In this document: piece after piece, positions 42,410-50,976 of the stretch
Layout of the letters: each line of letters opens with the position of its first letter
Position numbering within the stretch: the first letter of the stretch is position 1
NCBI GenBank assembly: GCA_018267365.1
Contig: JAFDYQ010000001.1
Coordinates: 186,001-250,000, forward strand
DNA from: Bacteroidota bacterium
Lineage (GTDB): Bacteria; Bacteroidota; Bacteroidia; Chitinophagales; LD1
DNA length: 64,000 bases
Reading direction: 5' to 3'
Made by a program: the position numbers and the translations under genes
Notes under the pieces: model-generated
Database searches by the model: none
The model's input: the letters and a program-made list of their open reading frames with translations, nothing else
What the model was told of the DNA's origin: nothing

Positions 42410-45289
42410 TCAGTGTGAGATCGAGACCTTGCCAGACCTTATATGACCAGCCTGATCTCTGGCTATATAGGTATACATACCGGGAGCAAGAGTCGCGCCG
42501 GAGAGCAGGAAGTCTTTATCTGTGGTAGTTTCCATCACTTTCCTGCCGGTGACCTCCATTAGCTCAAAGCTGATATCGCCTGTGGTGCCGGAGAAATGAA
42601 CCTGAGACTGGGCCTGCACCGGATTTGGAGTGATACTGACTTGCATCGAACCGCTATTACTGATCGTATTGAAGCCGGTCAGATCGGAGCGGGTATTGAC
42701 AGTGGTATTGGTTACTACCGGTTGATTAAAGTCGAAGTAAATGTTGGCTGTGTTTTTCACCTGCGTGCCGATAGGCAGGTTTGGCTTAGTGTGCACGGTA
42801 TAGTTTACAAAGCCCTTGCTATGCGGCTCATCATGCACGCTGTCTGGCAGGTTGATATTCTCAAACCTGAAAGTCAGTGCGCCATTTCCCGACAGGAAGA
42901 ATTTGTAGGGATGGCTGGATGCACCCGGTACGACAGATGCAGGATCTACAAACTGAGATAGTGTATCTTTTACCACTACCAGGCTGGCTGGAGCATTACC
43001 ATCATTCTGAAATCTGATGGTATAGTGCAGTACATCGCCTTCTGCAGACAGTGCACCTGTAGGGTATACTGCTTTGTCATTAGGGTCATGAGATCCGCGT
43101 ACTTCATCGTAGATGTTTTCTGTATTGTCTCCGATGTTGCAGTCTGCAGCAGAAGGGGATATCTGCGCAGTGCACGCCAGGTACGAGCCCAGTGTGAGAG
43201 TATTAGGCACATTGAATGTCATATGTACTACCTGCTGCCAGTTTAGGTTTTGGTCAGCGGCCAGAGTGCCTATATTCCAGCTCACGGTGTGCGTAGCCGC
43301 ATCATAGTTGTCATATGCCGGAGTAGATGATACAAGGGTCAGGTTAGGATCGTGTATGAATGACACTACAGTACCTGGCACACTGATCTGTCCCGAGTTG
43401 TAGTAGTATACCCAGTAGTCCTTGGTACCACCCGGTATGGATGGTGCACAGCCTGCATGCACGCCCAGATTATAAGCCGTGGCACCCGGATCTATGCCGA
43501 AGTCATTGCCACTCGCAGTTTGTCCCGCAGTGGTCAGTGATACGGTATAGCTGGCAGTACAGTTATTGGCCGCACAGCCCGTGTCACCACGCATACTCAA
43601 TGTGATGGTATATGCTCCCTGCATCACGGTAGCATCATAATAGCCGGTCGGATCTACACTGGCGTATGATACAGATCCATTGCTGCCTGTGATCACAGCA
43701 AAAGCACTGGTGAAACCGGTCTCACCTACATCCTGGGTACAGTTATTATTGACATCGCTGTAGATATGGCCAGTGATATGAAAGAAGCAGGCCGGATCAA
43801 CATTGATAAATACTGTATCATTATTAGTCCCATGCTGTGGCAGGCAGCCATTGGCATCGGTCACCTCTACTACAGCTACTGTATTAGGTCCAAGGCCTGT
43901 GATGGTCTGGCCTGTGCCGAGTACTGTAGGATTCGTAGAATAGAATGGGTGCCAGGTGTAGGTATAGGGCGCAGTGCCGCCAGATCCGGATACGATAGCA
44001 GTGGCAGTACCGGTGTACAATGATGAGTCACAAGAAGAAGGTGTGGAAGTGGCGCTGACAGAATAAGCGGCTTCACCGCGTAGCACATAGCTGGCGGTGG
44101 CTGAGCAGCCATTCTGGTCTGTAGCTGTGACTGTATAGGTGCCAGCTGCCAGATTGCTATGCACAGCTGCGGTACCAGAACCTGCTGACCAGACATAAGT
44201 ATAAACACTTGACCCGCCATATGCGTAAGCCTGTATAGATCCATCAGATGCGCCACAAGTAGGATTTGCCACCGGATAGATATAGGCACTCATACCGTTA
44301 CCTGTATAAACATTGTAGTAACCGCTGCCTGTACAGCCATTGGCATCCGTCACAGTGACACCATAGTAGCCCGTGGCCAGGCCCGAGGCGATACTATCCG
44401 TAGAGGCTGAGCCGCTCCAGTGCCATGTATATGGTACCTGCCCATCCCGTATATGTACTGTGATAGTACCGGTGCTGGCCGCACAGCCAGGATATTGTAT
44501 GGATACGGAGCCACCATGCCCACTATCTATACTCAGCGCTGTCGGGCCGGCGTATAGCCACTGATCTGCAGTACAGCCATTGGCATCAGTAGCGGTCACA
44601 CCATACCAGCCGGTGGTGGGGAGGCTGGAGATACTGGATGCCGTGGCACCGGTGCTCCAATGATAGGATACAGTGCCTGTACCGCCCGTTGCCAGTGCCG
44701 TGAGAGTAGGGTTGCACTGTGCTCCGCCAGAAGTGAGGCTGACTGTCATAGGGCTCGTGGCAAAGACCTGCGTATCCAGTGCCGCTGTGCAGCCACTGGC
44801 GTCTGTCACTGTCAGTGAGTAGCGGCCACCCGCCAGGCCGGATATAGAGGCCGTGCTGGGGCCATTGCTCCAGGCATATGTATATGGGGCCGTACCTCCG
44901 GATACAGATACAGAGATACTACCCTGATTGGTCGGGCAAGTGGTGTTAGTGACCACAGGAACGATAGCTACCTTGCTACTGATCGTAAAACTGGCGTAGG
45001 CAGAATCCGAAGCACCGTTTACCCATACGGTATAGTTTCCCGCTGCCAGACCGGTGAATATCGGCGAGGTCTGCTGGGGATAGTAGTTTGTGCCATAAAG
45101 GCTGTAATAATGTGTTCCTGCGTTGCCTCCTGCGAGCGTGAAGGTGACCGAGCCGTCATTGCCGCTGCAGGTACCCGTCACAGCAGGTGTGACCACCAGC
45201 TGTGCATAGCCTGCGCCAAAGGCAAGGAGGAAAACCGCCGTGAGCCATCTGCTCATGAGGCCAGATCTTCTTTGATGATAATGTTTCAT
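42410..45289 (-). CDS. Type IX secreted repeat protein with type A sorting domain
   Basis: This 959-residue exported protein has a signal peptide (LTAVFLLAFGAGYAQ), six or more SprB-like repeats (GGTAPYTYAWSNG and similar, each ending in VTVTDANGC), an SdrD-like Ig segment (GHIYSDVNNNCTQDVGETG), then a beta-sandwich DUF11/DUF7619-like part with GSHDPNDKAVYPTG, and a C-terminal sorting domain (SVSITPNPVQAQSQVHFSG, ISFELMEVTGRKVMETTT, LSGATLAPGMYTYIA). It is probably a surface adhesin secreted by the type IX system. It lies on the opposite strand from its neighbours. Confidence 0.9.
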   Translation of the reverse strand: MKHYHQRRSGLMSRWLTAVFLLAFGAGYAQLVVTPAVTGTCSGNDGSVTFTLAGGNAGTHYYSLYGTNYYPQQTSPIFTGLAAGNYTVWVNGASDSAYASFTISSKVAIVPVVTNTTCPTNQGSISVSVSGGTAPYTYAWSNGPSTASISGLAGGRYSLTVTDASGCTAALDTQVFATSPMTVSLTSGGAQCNPTLTALATGGTGTVSYHWSTGATASSISSLPTTGWYGVTATDANGCTADQWLYAGPTALSIDSGHGGSVSIQYPGCAASTGTITVHIRDGQVPYTWHWSGSASTDSIASGLATGYYGVTVTDANGCTGSGYYNVYTGNGMSAYIYPVANPTCGASDGSIQAYAYGGSSVYTYVWSAGSGTAAVHSNLAAGTYTVTATDQNGCSATASYVLRGEAAYSVSATSTPSSCDSSLYTGTATAIVSGSGGTAPYTYTWHPFYSTNPTVLGTGQTITGLGPNTVAVVEVTDANGCLPQHGTNNDTVFINVDPACFFHITGHIYSDVNNNCTQDVGETGFTSAFAVITGSNGSVSYASVDPTGYYDATVMQGAYTITLSMRGDTGCAANNCTASYTVSLTTAGQTASGNDFGIDPGATAYNLGVHAGCAPSIPGGTKDYWVYYYNSGQISVPGTVVSFIHDPNLTLVSSTPAYDNYDAATHTVSWNIGTLAADQNLNWQQVVHMTFNVPNTLTLGSYLACTAQISPSAADCNIGDNTENIYDEVRGSHDPNDKAVYPTGALSAEGDVLHYTIRFQNDGNAPASLVVVKDTLSQFVDPASVVPGASSHPYKFFLSGNGALTFRFENINLPDSVHDEPHSKGFVNYTVHTKPNLPIGTQVKNTANIYFDFNQPVVTNTTVNTRSDLTGFNTISNSGSMQVSITPNPVQAQSQVHFSGTTGDISFELMEVTGRKVMETTTDKDFLLSGATLAPGMYTYIARDQAGHIRSGKVSISH

Positions 45290-45329
45290 GGTAATTAATT
45301 TTGATTTATTTCTGAAGTAATATCTGGTG

Positions 45330-45337
45330 CAAAGGTA
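45330..45337 (-). promoter_or_regulatory. -7 box of the type A type IX protein gene
   Basis: TACCTTTG on the minus strand matches the -7 consensus and precedes the ATG at 45289 by 40 bases. No clear -33 TTG was found. Confidence 0.5.
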
Positions 45338-45575
45338 AATAGCTGGTATATACCCGTGTGGCCAGAATTTTAAAAGCTTACCTATTCAAAATGATATTAT
45401 TTTAACTTTTATGCAAGAAAACTCCTTATTTATGCACTTGTTTCGATTTCACAATTACGCTTTTAAAATCGCAGGATGACAAAAAAATGACAGTGCTATC
45501 CAGTTTTTTTGTGGGATAAAACAGGAACACGCTGGCGATGAGCGCCTTAAGATCACCGGGCGAAAACGCATGGAT

Positions 45576-45597
45576 ATGGGCCGTCTAGCCCATTTTT
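45576..45597 (+). terminator. Orphan terminator-like hairpin before atpG
   Basis: ATGGGC and GCCCAT (45576-45593) with a six-base loop are followed by T4. No gene ends here. The remainder of the 372-base gap (45290-45661) holds the two gene promoters and A+T-rich sequence with nothing else recognised. Confidence 0.45.
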
Positions 45598-45613
45598 AAG
45601 CTGGAAACCGCTT

Positions 45614-45642
45614 TTGACAAGTGCCGGATTATCCTATTTTTG
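45614..45642 (+). promoter_or_regulatory. atpG promoter
   Basis: TTG (45614-45616), an 18-base spacer and TATTTTTG (45635-45642) precede the start codon by 19 bases, giving atpG its own promoter. Confidence 0.7.
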
Positions 45643-45661
45643 CAGCCGCAATTATTAACAA

Positions 45662-46564
45662 ATGGCAAACCTCAAAGAAGTACGCGGGCGGATAGCCAGT
45701 GTCAATACGACCTCTCAGATCACCAAGGCCATGAAGCTGGTATCAGCCTCAAAGCTGAAGCGCGCACAGGACCGTATCCTCATGATGCGTCCGTACTCAG
45801 AGAAGCTGAACTATATCCTCGGCAATATCATGGACGCGCTCAAGGGCGAGGACATAGGCCTGGCCGTAAATGTAAAGCGCGAGCCAAAGAATATCCTGAT
45901 CGTACTGATCACCTCTGACAAGGGCCTCTGCGGTGGCTTCAACTCAAACCTGATCAAGACAGCTACCCGCCTGCTCAATACGACCTACGCTGCGCAGCGC
46001 AAGGCCGGCAAGGTGACGATGATGTTTGTAGGCAAGAAGGGCTATGATGCTTTCAAGAGGTCTGCGGAGATCACTCTGAATACGGACTACGTGAACCTGA
46101 TGAATGGAGTAACCTTTGAGAAGTCTCAGGAGGTTTCTACCAAGATCACTAACGACTTTCTCGCTGCCAAGTATGACGTGGTAGAGCTGGTATACGCCAA
46201 GTTTATCAATGCTGCTACGCAGGACTTTATGGTAGAGCGTTTCCTGCCTGTAGAGAAGCAGGAAGAGACAGGTACCACTACTACCTCTAAGATCAAGAAC
46301 GAATATATCTTCCAGCCTGACAAGCAAACGCTGCTGGAGGAGCTGGCACCTAAGATCCTGAATACGCAATTTTTCAAGGCACTCCTCGATACCAATGCCT
46401 CTGAGCATGGTGCGCGCATGGTGGCCATGGAGTCGGCGACCAACAACGCAAACGAACTGATCCGCTCCCTGAAGATCCTGTATAACCGCGAGCGCCAGGC
46501 CGCCATCACCAAGGAGATCCTCGAGATCGTAGGTGGTGCAGCAGCACTGGAGGAGAATGGTTGA
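45662..46564 (+). CDS. atpG: F1 ATP synthase subunit gamma
   Basis: AtpG is the central rotor shaft of F1. The protein is 300 residues with the typical coiled ends: the N-terminal NLKEVRGRIASVNTTSQITKAMKLVSASKLKRAQDRI and the C-terminal EHGARMVAMESATNNANELIRSLKILYNRERQAAITKEILEIVGGAAAL, plus LITSDKGLCGGFNSN in the middle. All are strong family signatures. It is isolated from atpA by three exported-protein genes and has its own promoter. The downstream gap contains a long inverted repeat. Confidence 0.98.
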   Translation: MANLKEVRGRIASVNTTSQITKAMKLVSASKLKRAQDRILMMRPYSEKLNYILGNIMDALKGEDIGLAVNVKREPKNILIVLITSDKGLCGGFNSNLIKTATRLLNTTYAAQRKAGKVTMMFVGKKGYDAFKRSAEITLNTDYVNLMNGVTFEKSQEVSTKITNDFLAAKYDVVELVYAKFINAATQDFMVERFLPVEKQEETGTTTTSKIKNEYIFQPDKQTLLEELAPKILNTQFFKALLDTNASEHGARMVAMESATNNANELIRSLKILYNRERQAAITKEILEIVGGAAALEENG

Positions 46565-46570
46565 TGTGCA

Positions 46571-46684
46571 GTATTTAGTAGCTAGTATTTAGTATTAAGA
46601 TGAATACATAGCTGCGGGATACATGAGTTATTGCGGATTTGTATTTTGCCTTTGTCTTAATACTTAATACTAACTACTCAATAC
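46571..46684. repeat. 30-bp imperfect inverted repeat of TAGTATT-type sequence
   Basis: Bases 46571-46600 and 46655-46684 are reverse complements at 27 of 30 positions, around a 54-base loop. Each arm consists of degenerate TAGTATT-like units. It lies between atpG and scpB and could fold as a long hairpin in transcripts. Confidence 0.75.
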
Positions 46685-46689
46685 TACCC

Positions 46690-47355
46690 TTGGAGAATCT
46701 CCATCAACATATCGAGGCCCTGATCTTCAGCAGTGACACAGCAGTCACCAAGGCTGACCTGATAGAGTGCATCAAAAAGCTCGACGCAGAGGCTGTGATC
46801 AATATGGATATCCTGGATAGCGTGCTGCTGGAGATAGAGAATAAGTATAAGGATGACTTCTTCTCATTTGAGCTGCGTGTGATAGGCGGTGGGTATCAGT
46901 TTTTCTCTAAGCCTGCCTACCACAAGACCGTATCCATACTCATAGGCCAGAAAGAAAAGAAGCGTCTCTCTACGGCAGCTATCGAGACGCTGGCCATCAT
47001 AGCCTACAAAGGCCCCATCACCAAAGCTGAGTGCGAGGCGATACGCGGTGTCAACTCTGACTACTCCGTACAGAAACTGCTCGAAAAAGAACTGATAGAG
47101 GTAGCCGGCCGTGTAGAAGATGCTGTAGGCAAACCTGTACTGTACCGCGTCACGCCGCTATTCCTCGATTATTTTGGCATCAATAGCACGAAGGAACTGC
47201 CTAAGCTGAAAGACATCATCGCTCCTGAAGATGATAATACCATAGGCACACAGGCTGAGCTGATCTCAGATATCCCGCCAGTGACAGAGGTGGAGGAAAC
47301 TCCTGGCTCTCCCGAGACACCGGCGTCAGATGAGATCATAGAGACCGAGGAGTAA
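46690..47355 (+). CDS. scpB: Segregation and condensation protein B
   Basis: ScpB is the winged-helix kleisin-partner subunit of the SMC-ScpAB complex that folds and segregates chromosomes. The protein is 222 residues starting with TTG (NLHQHIEALIFSSDTAVTKADLIECI), then the signature ELRVIGGGYQFFSKP, KRLSTAAIETLAIIAYKGPITKAECEAIRGVNSDYSVQKLLEKELIEVAGR and LYRVTPLFLDYFGI. A long acidic tail rich in Glu, Pro and Thr closes it. The TTG start at 46690 is the only one that fits the family N-terminus. It lies downstream of the inverted repeat; scpA is not in the window. Confidence 0.93.
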   Translation: MENLHQHIEALIFSSDTAVTKADLIECIKKLDAEAVINMDILDSVLLEIENKYKDDFFSFELRVIGGGYQFFSKPAYHKTVSILIGQKEKKRLSTAAIETLAIIAYKGPITKAECEAIRGVNSDYSVQKLLEKELIEVAGRVEDAVGKPVLYRVTPLFLDYFGINSTKELPKLKDIIAPEDDNTIGTQAELISDIPPVTEVEETPGSPETPASDEIIETEE

Positions 47356-47358
47356 CTT

Positions 47359-47402
47359 TTGTTCCTACTAGAATAATCAGATTATATCTTTGATAAGTCT
47401 GA
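47359..47402 (+). promoter_or_regulatory. fic promoter with palindrome around its -7 box
   Basis: TTG (47359-47361) and TATCTTTG (47385-47392) stand 23 bases apart, and ATG 47403 follows after only 10 bases. An inverted repeat brackets the -7 box: TCAGATTAT (47377-47385) and ATAAGTCTGA (47393-47402), complementary apart from one bulged base. It is a candidate operator overlapping the transcription start. Confidence 0.5.
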
Positions 47403-48191
47403 ATGAAAAGCCCACTAGCCATTATACCGCCTGATCTTCTTGCTACCTACACAGAGCAAGTATCAGGCAATTTGCCAGAGGCTTTTGATGCTTTGAAGGA
47501 TGCCGAAAGTTCTACGCCTTCATTTAGCTTCTACACCTCAGTCTCTGCGATGGCCTCCAGCAAAATAGAGGGCGAGAAACTAGAGATAGACAGCTATGTG
47601 AAGCACAAAATGCTGAATGTAGAATACCTACCAGACCTGACACAGAAACCAGATGATCTTTATAATGCTTATCTCTTCGCTCAGCAACACCAACTAAACA
47701 AGATCAACTTTCTGCAGGGTCATGCCATTCTGACCAAACACCTGCTGCCCGAATCAAAGCAGGGTGCATACCGGGCGGGAAATATGGTCGTGATGGAGCA
47801 CCATACGGGCCGCATACAATATGAAGCGGCACCGGCCCAACAGGTAGGCTCATTGTCTGAACTGCTATGGTCCGATATAGAGACGCTCAAAGCCGAAGAG
47901 CTAAGCCATACAGAGGTCTTTTATTTTGCTGCTTTTATTCATCTGGTATTCGTCAATATTCACCCTTTTGAAGATGGCAACGGTAGGGCTGGAAGACTAC
48001 TAGAAAAATGGTTCATAGCTGAGAAGCTAGGCGTGAAAGCATGGTATTTGCAAAGTGAGCTCTACTACTACAAACACGTCAATGACTATTACAAAAATCT
48101 AAACAAGCTGGGGTTGTTTTATGAGGAGTTAGATTACTCCAGGGCACTGCCTTTTTTACTGATGCTACCTACTACGTTATCTACTAAGTAG
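47403..48191 (+). CDS. Fic-domain AMP-transferase-like protein (class II)
   Basis: This 262-residue Fic protein has the core motif HPFEDGNGRAGR at 187-198, which binds ATP and transfers AMP to a hydroxyl of a target protein. An inhibitory motif of type SxxxEG is at the N-terminus (Ser52 to Glu56-Gly57 in SSKIEG), marking it as class II, where an internal helix blocks ATP until released. No separate antitoxin gene is adjacent. The targets are unknown; bacterial members modify DNA gyrase, ribosomal or other proteins, or act on themselves. It has its own promoter with a palindrome. Confidence 0.92.
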   Translation: MKSPLAIIPPDLLATYTEQVSGNLPEAFDALKDAESSTPSFSFYTSVSAMASSKIEGEKLEIDSYVKHKMLNVEYLPDLTQKPDDLYNAYLFAQQHQLNKINFLQGHAILTKHLLPESKQGAYRAGNMVVMEHHTGRIQYEAAPAQQVGSLSELLWSDIETLKAEELSHTEVFYFAAFIHLVFVNIHPFEDGNGRAGRLLEKWFIAEKLGVKAWYLQSELYYYKHVNDYYKNLNKLGLFYEELDYSRALPFLLMLPTTLSTK

Positions 48192-48228
48192 CAATTCGGC
48201 CACCTGCCAACTTTCACCAGCCACCTGA

Positions 48229-49593
48229 TCAAAACAGCGCTTCCACCAGCTGCTGTATCTTGCTGATGCTGATCACATCGATTTTAAACTTGGAAGTATC
48301 TATTCCTTTGTGGCTGTACTTTGAGATAAAGATCTGATCGAAGCCCAGCTTGTCTGCCTCCGCTATGCGCTGCTCTATGCGATTGACAGCGCGTATCTCA
48401 CCACTGAGACCCACCTCCGCAGCAAAGGCGATCTTTGCTGGTACTACCTTGTCCTCATAGGAAGAGATGAGCGCAGCGATCACTGCGAGGTCTATGGCGG
48501 GGTCGTCTACATACATACCGCCGGCAATATTCAGGAAGACATCCTTGGTGCCAAAGCGGAAGCCGGAGCGCTTCTCCAGTACTGCGAGGAGCATGCCCAT
48601 CCGCTTCACATCAAAGCCTGTAGCAGAGCGCTGTGGTGTACCGTAGAAAGCCGGTGTGACGAGCGCCTGTGTCTCTATCAGGAAGGGGCGCATGCCCTCC
48701 ATCATAGCAGCGATAGTGATGCCGCTAGGCTGCTCATCGCGATGCGTGAGCAGTATCTCAGAGGGATTGAGCACGGGGCGCAGGCCTGTGCCCTGCATTT
48801 CATAGATGCCTATCTCTGAGGTAGAGCCGAAACGGTTCTTGATGGTGCGCAGGATGCGATAGGTATAGTTGCGGTCGCCTTCAAACTGGAGCACGGTATC
48901 TACGATATGCTCGAGTGTCTTCGGTCCGGCTATAGAGCCATCCTTGGTGATGTGGCCGATGAGGAAAATAGGGATATGCGACTCCTTGGCAAAGCGCTGC
49001 ATCTCGCCGGTACACTCGCGTATCTGAGAGATACTACCCGGAGTAGATTCGATATAGATAGAGTGCAGCGTCTGCACTGAGTCTACGATGATCAGGTCCG
49101 GCTCCAGCTCATGCGCATGCTTGAAGATGGCCTGCGTATTGGTCTCAGTGAGTACGTAGCAATCATTATTGGTCACGCCCATGCGGTCTGCGCGCATCTT
49201 GATCTGGCGGTCGCTTTCCTCACCGCTTACGTAGAGGATGGTCTTACCTGAGAGGCTGGCGGCTATCTGCAGCATGAGGGTAGACTTGCCTATGCCCGGC
49301 TCACCGCCTATCAGTACGAGCGAACCCGGTACGATGCCACCACCCAGCACGCGGTCCAGTTCTGTATCATGCGTGACGAGTCGCACCGTCTGCGTCTCAG
49401 AGATGTTTTGCAGCGCCACGGGCACGACATCACTCTTGGGTGAGAAGCCCCGCTCTTTAGAGCGTTCTTCTTCTTTGCTTATTACCTCCTCTACATAGGC
49501 ATTCCACTCGCCGCAGACGGGGCATTTGCCCAGCCACTTCGGACTCTGATTGCCACAACTCTGACAGATGTATAACGTGCGTGATTTAGCCAT
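48229..49593 (-). CDS. radA: DNA repair protein RadA
   Basis: RadA (Sms) processes recombination intermediates with an ATP-driven motor. The protein is 454 residues with the N-terminal C4 zinc finger (CQSCGNQSPKWLGKCPVCGEW), a RecA-type core with Walker A GEPGIGKST, the RadA-specific KNRFG motif (IKNRFGSTSEIGIYEM) and a Lon-like C-terminal domain (AIDLAVIAALISSYEDKVVPAKIAFAAEVGLSGEIRAV). It is complete. The downstream side on the minus strand is convergent with fic, and upstream lies the A+T-rich island. Confidence 0.98.
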   Translation of the reverse strand: MAKSRTLYICQSCGNQSPKWLGKCPVCGEWNAYVEEVISKEEERSKERGFSPKSDVVPVALQNISETQTVRLVTHDTELDRVLGGGIVPGSLVLIGGEPGIGKSTLMLQIAASLSGKTILYVSGEESDRQIKMRADRMGVTNNDCYVLTETNTQAIFKHAHELEPDLIIVDSVQTLHSIYIESTPGSISQIRECTGEMQRFAKESHIPIFLIGHITKDGSIAGPKTLEHIVDTVLQFEGDRNYTYRILRTIKNRFGSTSEIGIYEMQGTGLRPVLNPSEILLTHRDEQPSGITIAAMMEGMRPFLIETQALVTPAFYGTPQRSATGFDVKRMGMLLAVLEKRSGFRFGTKDVFLNIAGGMYVDDPAIDLAVIAALISSYEDKVVPAKIAFAAEVGLSGEIRAVNRIEQRIAEADKLGFDQIFISKYSHKGIDTSKFKIDVISISKIQQLVEALF

Positions 49594-49662
49594 GATCTAT
49601 ATTGGCCGTGAAGATAGGGATTTGCAGCGCAAGGGATTTGCGCAGTGAGATGACATTTTTTA

Positions 49663-50976
49663 TTACGACCCTTTCTTTATTTTACTAAACAAGGCCTGAC
49701 TTGCTGTAGATGCCTTACCAGAATTATTTTGCAAAATGGCATCGTACAAAAGTTGATTTGTTCTAGGTAGGCCAGTAAAATCATCCAAACCATTTTGCTT
49801 TAGTAGAGTACAAAATCTAGTGACACCAATAGATATTATTTTATACAATATGGTTTCATCGCTTTGGATTACTTTCTCAAAATAGTATCTCCACCTTTCC
49901 TTGGAAATTTTAGAAAGTTCTTTTTCAGCTATTGGAGCAGCTTCACGCGATATACCATATCTGTTCCCTAAGTAAACTACTAAATACGCTTGAAAACATT
50001 CAATTAATGCCGGCGTTGGAATAGTATTGCCAAGACTACTTAATTTTGAAACAACGGCCGGTTCATTATAAAAGTTGTTGTACGCAAAATGAGTTTCTAT
50101 AACTTGTTGAGCTGTTCTAATAAATGTTATAGACCTTAAGTTCTCAGGGACATAATCAAAACCACCCACTTTAAGAAGTGCATTCTTTATACCAGATGCT
50201 GCTATCGTATTACCTGAGGCAGTAACATCTCGGTATGCAGTTCCAATATTCCATCTATCTCCTTCGGCTAAGTTTGGCCAAATTGGGGGGACTATCAAAT
50301 TTAGATTAGCAAGAGAATTTTCAAGTTTTGCACCAACATCATTCCTTGCAGATGACAAGAGAATTGTCATTACGGTTCTTAAATAAAAAAGAGGGGAGTT
50401 AATAACTTGTTCGACTTGTGGGTCGGACAACTTGAGGCTTTCGTTTAAAAGCCTATCTCTGAATTTTGAAAATTCTATTGCAATAGAAATATCTTGCTCA
50501 CCTAATACATATTGAATACTGGATTTTACAATTGAAAAAGCAGATGTATAATCCAATTCTTCATCAGCGTTCTTAGAGAAATAGTGAGTTATTAATTCAT
50601 TACTTTGTCTAAGTTTTAGAGCAGCAGTAGCTCCAATTACACCTAACTGCTCGGCTATTTTTATGGCTGTATAATCTGTGACTTCTGTATCAACTGAAGT
50701 GGTTTCATCAAAGTCCTCTCTGCCAATCATTTCTCCAACAAACTTCATTCCTAGTGTAGCAATTGTCTCTTTAAGTTTGACCATCGCCTTTTTCCAAGCA
50801 TATTCAGCCGCCATATCGTATGCTTGGATTTGAAATGCCGAGACTATCTGTTTTTTTTGGTTTTCAGATAAGTAATTTGCATAAGGAACAACTTCATTGG
50901 CTTCTTTAAGTGTTGCCGGTAAATTAATTCCGTTAGGGCCTTGCCATAGTTCTAAACTCTTCATTTCCTTTCCCAT
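49663..50976 (-). CDS. Helical partner protein of the DisA_N-like gene, unknown function
   Basis: This 437-residue protein is soluble, almost wholly helical and A+T-rich, without signal peptide, membrane segment or a domain I recognise. It has an Ala-rich region (AAEYAWKKAMVKLKETIATLGMKFVGEMIGRED), then many helices (QVEQVINSPLFYLRTVMTILLSSARND, IRTAQQVIETHFAYNNFYNEPAVVSKL). The start overlaps the end of the upstream DisA_N-like gene by 16 bases, so the two are made together. By position it would be the effector or a regulator of a nucleotide-signalling pair. That role is inferred from context alone. Confidence 0.7.
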   Translation of the reverse strand: MGKEMKSLELWQGPNGINLPATLKEANEVVPYANYLSENQKKQIVSAFQIQAYDMAAEYAWKKAMVKLKETIATLGMKFVGEMIGREDFDETTSVDTEVTDYTAIKIAEQLGVIGATAALKLRQSNELITHYFSKNADEELDYTSAFSIVKSSIQYVLGEQDISIAIEFSKFRDRLLNESLKLSDPQVEQVINSPLFYLRTVMTILLSSARNDVGAKLENSLANLNLIVPPIWPNLAEGDRWNIGTAYRDVTASGNTIAASGIKNALLKVGGFDYVPENLRSITFIRTAQQVIETHFAYNNFYNEPAVVSKLSSLGNTIPTPALIECFQAYLVVYLGNRYGISREAAPIAEKELSKISKERWRYYFEKVIQSDETILYKIISIGVTRFCTLLKQNGLDDFTGLPRTNQLLYDAILQNNSGKASTASQALFSKIKKGS

